Shown here piece by piece: positions 57,209-58,110 of a stretch of 58,110 nucleotides of DNA. The notes below the pieces were generated by a model that saw nothing but the letters and a program-made list of their open reading frames with translations, searched no databases and had not been told where the DNA came from. Both the position numbers and the translations under genes were made by a program. How positions within the stretch are numbered: the first letter of the stretch is position 1; each line of letters starts with the position of its first letter. Origin of the DNA: Lingula anatina (lineage: Eukaryota; Brachiopoda; Lingulata; Lingulida; Lingulidae); the NCBI RefSeq assembly GCF_001039355.2, contig NW_019775555.1:1-58110 (forward strand). The letters are read 5' to 3'.

Positions 57209-58088
57209 TACGGTAATGTGCCATGAATTTTGAAGAGTAGAAAATAATTAAATTTGGAAAAAGATCGTTCTGGCTGAAATTCATGAAATGGAGGTGCTCA
57301 GAACTTCCAAAACGTTCGAATTTCATGGAATTTTGTCAATTTTGATCGGAAGTTGTCTGTTCGTCGCTAGGCCTTCTGTTATCTTCTCCCGACGATCTAT
57401 TTAGAGTTACCATAATGTATGATGTATGAGTGTCCGTAATTGCGACCAAAGGGATACACGTACTTTCACCCGATCACTGTGTACGGCCCATAGATAGAGC
57501 GGTACTGTTGTCTAGGGCTGCAAAACAGCATCGTTATCAGTAGTGTCGTTTTTTAAAAGCGATTCTGGCAGCCAGAAACTACTGTCGTTTTTGAAAAACG
57601 ATCCTGGCGCTCAGAACAGGAGTGGACGGAGGGAGAGACGGCCGAGGATTAGCGTCTGCCAAGGCCAGATAACCTTTACTATGGAAGCTTAGTGTTACCG
57701 TTGCTCCTTTCCGTGCACTGAAACCGAGACGACAGCCGATCGATGTCTATGGCGCACGTGCAGGTAGCCTTCATCTGCGATATGTGTCTTCCGCGACCAG
57801 GTTCATTGCCTTTACCGTTAAAGTCGGGCGGAGATTAACGCGCGAGTGCGTCCTGATCTCGCCGTGCGCGGGTCGGTGTCTTCGACGCATACGTAGCCTT
57901 CCCTGCAGAAGCCCGCCTCGGCACTACGGCCTCTCTCCTCCATGCGGGGAGGCCACTACAACCGCAGATCGGTATGCGCACAGGTAGCCTTCGCCACGGC
58001 AGCCGAACTGTGTATTACGATCTCTCTCCGTCGTGCGCTGCGACCAAGATGACCGCTGATTGTTGTCTGCGATCAAATATACTAGGTT
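57209..58088 (+). repeat. about 870-bp direct repeat, copy 2 (CpG-rich)
   Basis: Same order of blocks as copy 1, but CpG-rich (GCCGATCGATGTC, GGCGCACGTGC, AACGCGCGAGTGCG). Ends TGATTGTTGTCTGCGATCAA, then ATATACTAGG. Could be terminal repeats of a non-autonomous retroelement or two units of a long-period tandem repeat. No TG...CA ends or primer site could be shown. Confidence 0.75.
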
Positions 58089-58110
58089 TGGGGGGGGGGG
58101 GGTGGGGGGG
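58089..58110. repeat. G-run at window end
   Basis: G-homopolymer with a single T, following an otherwise normal repeat. Likely the low-quality end of a contig or a true G-tract; length unreliable. Confidence 0.8.

Noticed and set aside
55530-58088. LTR retrotransposon call for the paired direct repeats
   Set aside because: No gag-pol sequence, no TG...CA ends and no primer-binding site could be shown; recorded only as direct repeats.

Overview
The window reads as repeat-dominated, AT-rich nuclear DNA from an invertebrate animal, very probably marine. There are no compact operons, the only convincing gene has twelve exons with GT-AG introns, and most of the sequence consists of families of DNA transposons and satellite-like modules. 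The style (hAT, PIF/Harbinger-like and piggyBac-like elements, plus Helitron-like elements carrying central tandem repeats) fits molluscs, echinoderms, hemichordates or cephalochordates. I cannot choose among these from sequence alone. No rRNA, tRNA or CRISPR was recognised, and no host gene can be named. The main feature is a complete-looking hAT transposon at 25535-30589. It has perfect 14-bp terminal inverted repeats (TIRs), a 7-bp direct repeat abutting both ends, GC-rich subterminal motifs, and a minus-strand transposase gene. I could splice that gene by eye into twelve exons giving an uninterrupted protein of 721 residues. It has a PIP-box-like N-terminus, a TTF-type zinc finger, D246, D312, a CxxH motif, an RW motif and a hAT C-terminal dimerisation domain. 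A poly(A) signal lies 34 nt past the stop, and a related partial copy lies at 49235-49554. The other major component is a set of modular repeats. F elements carry tandem units of about 145 bp, a common tail, a short 3' hairpin and a CTAG terminus. GE elements begin with a palindrome and carry about 160-bp G units and about 330-bp E units. Copies lie at about 3.9-4.4, 6.4-6.7, 9.1-14.1, 15.8-18.3, 21.6-22.4, 23.9-24.4, 31.4-33.1, 39.5-41.1, 49.6-51.6 and 53.5-55.4 kb. They resemble non-autonomous Helitron/Helentron elements with internal satellites, and many F units carry a perfect DR1-type nuclear-receptor motif. Between these lie short inverted-repeat elements. Several have TAA/TTA target duplications typical of PIF/Harbinger (10956, 14814, 33300, 38269, 41660, 48659, 48866). 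Others are TTAA-flanked (42756 piggyBac-like; 49901), two are hAT-like with 5-bp duplications (40137, 46413), and one is a foldback-like element with a 21-bp minisatellite in its arms (44008-45800). The right end (55530-58088) holds two diverged direct repeats of about 870 bp that differ in CpG content, and the window ends in a G-run. Stretches without recognised repeats (about 0.1-1.6, 6.7-9.1, 18.3-21.5, 33.6-36.7, 46.6-48.6 and 51.6-53.5 kb) look intronic or intergenic. A few short segments with good splice signals and an open frame are listed as weak candidate host exons.
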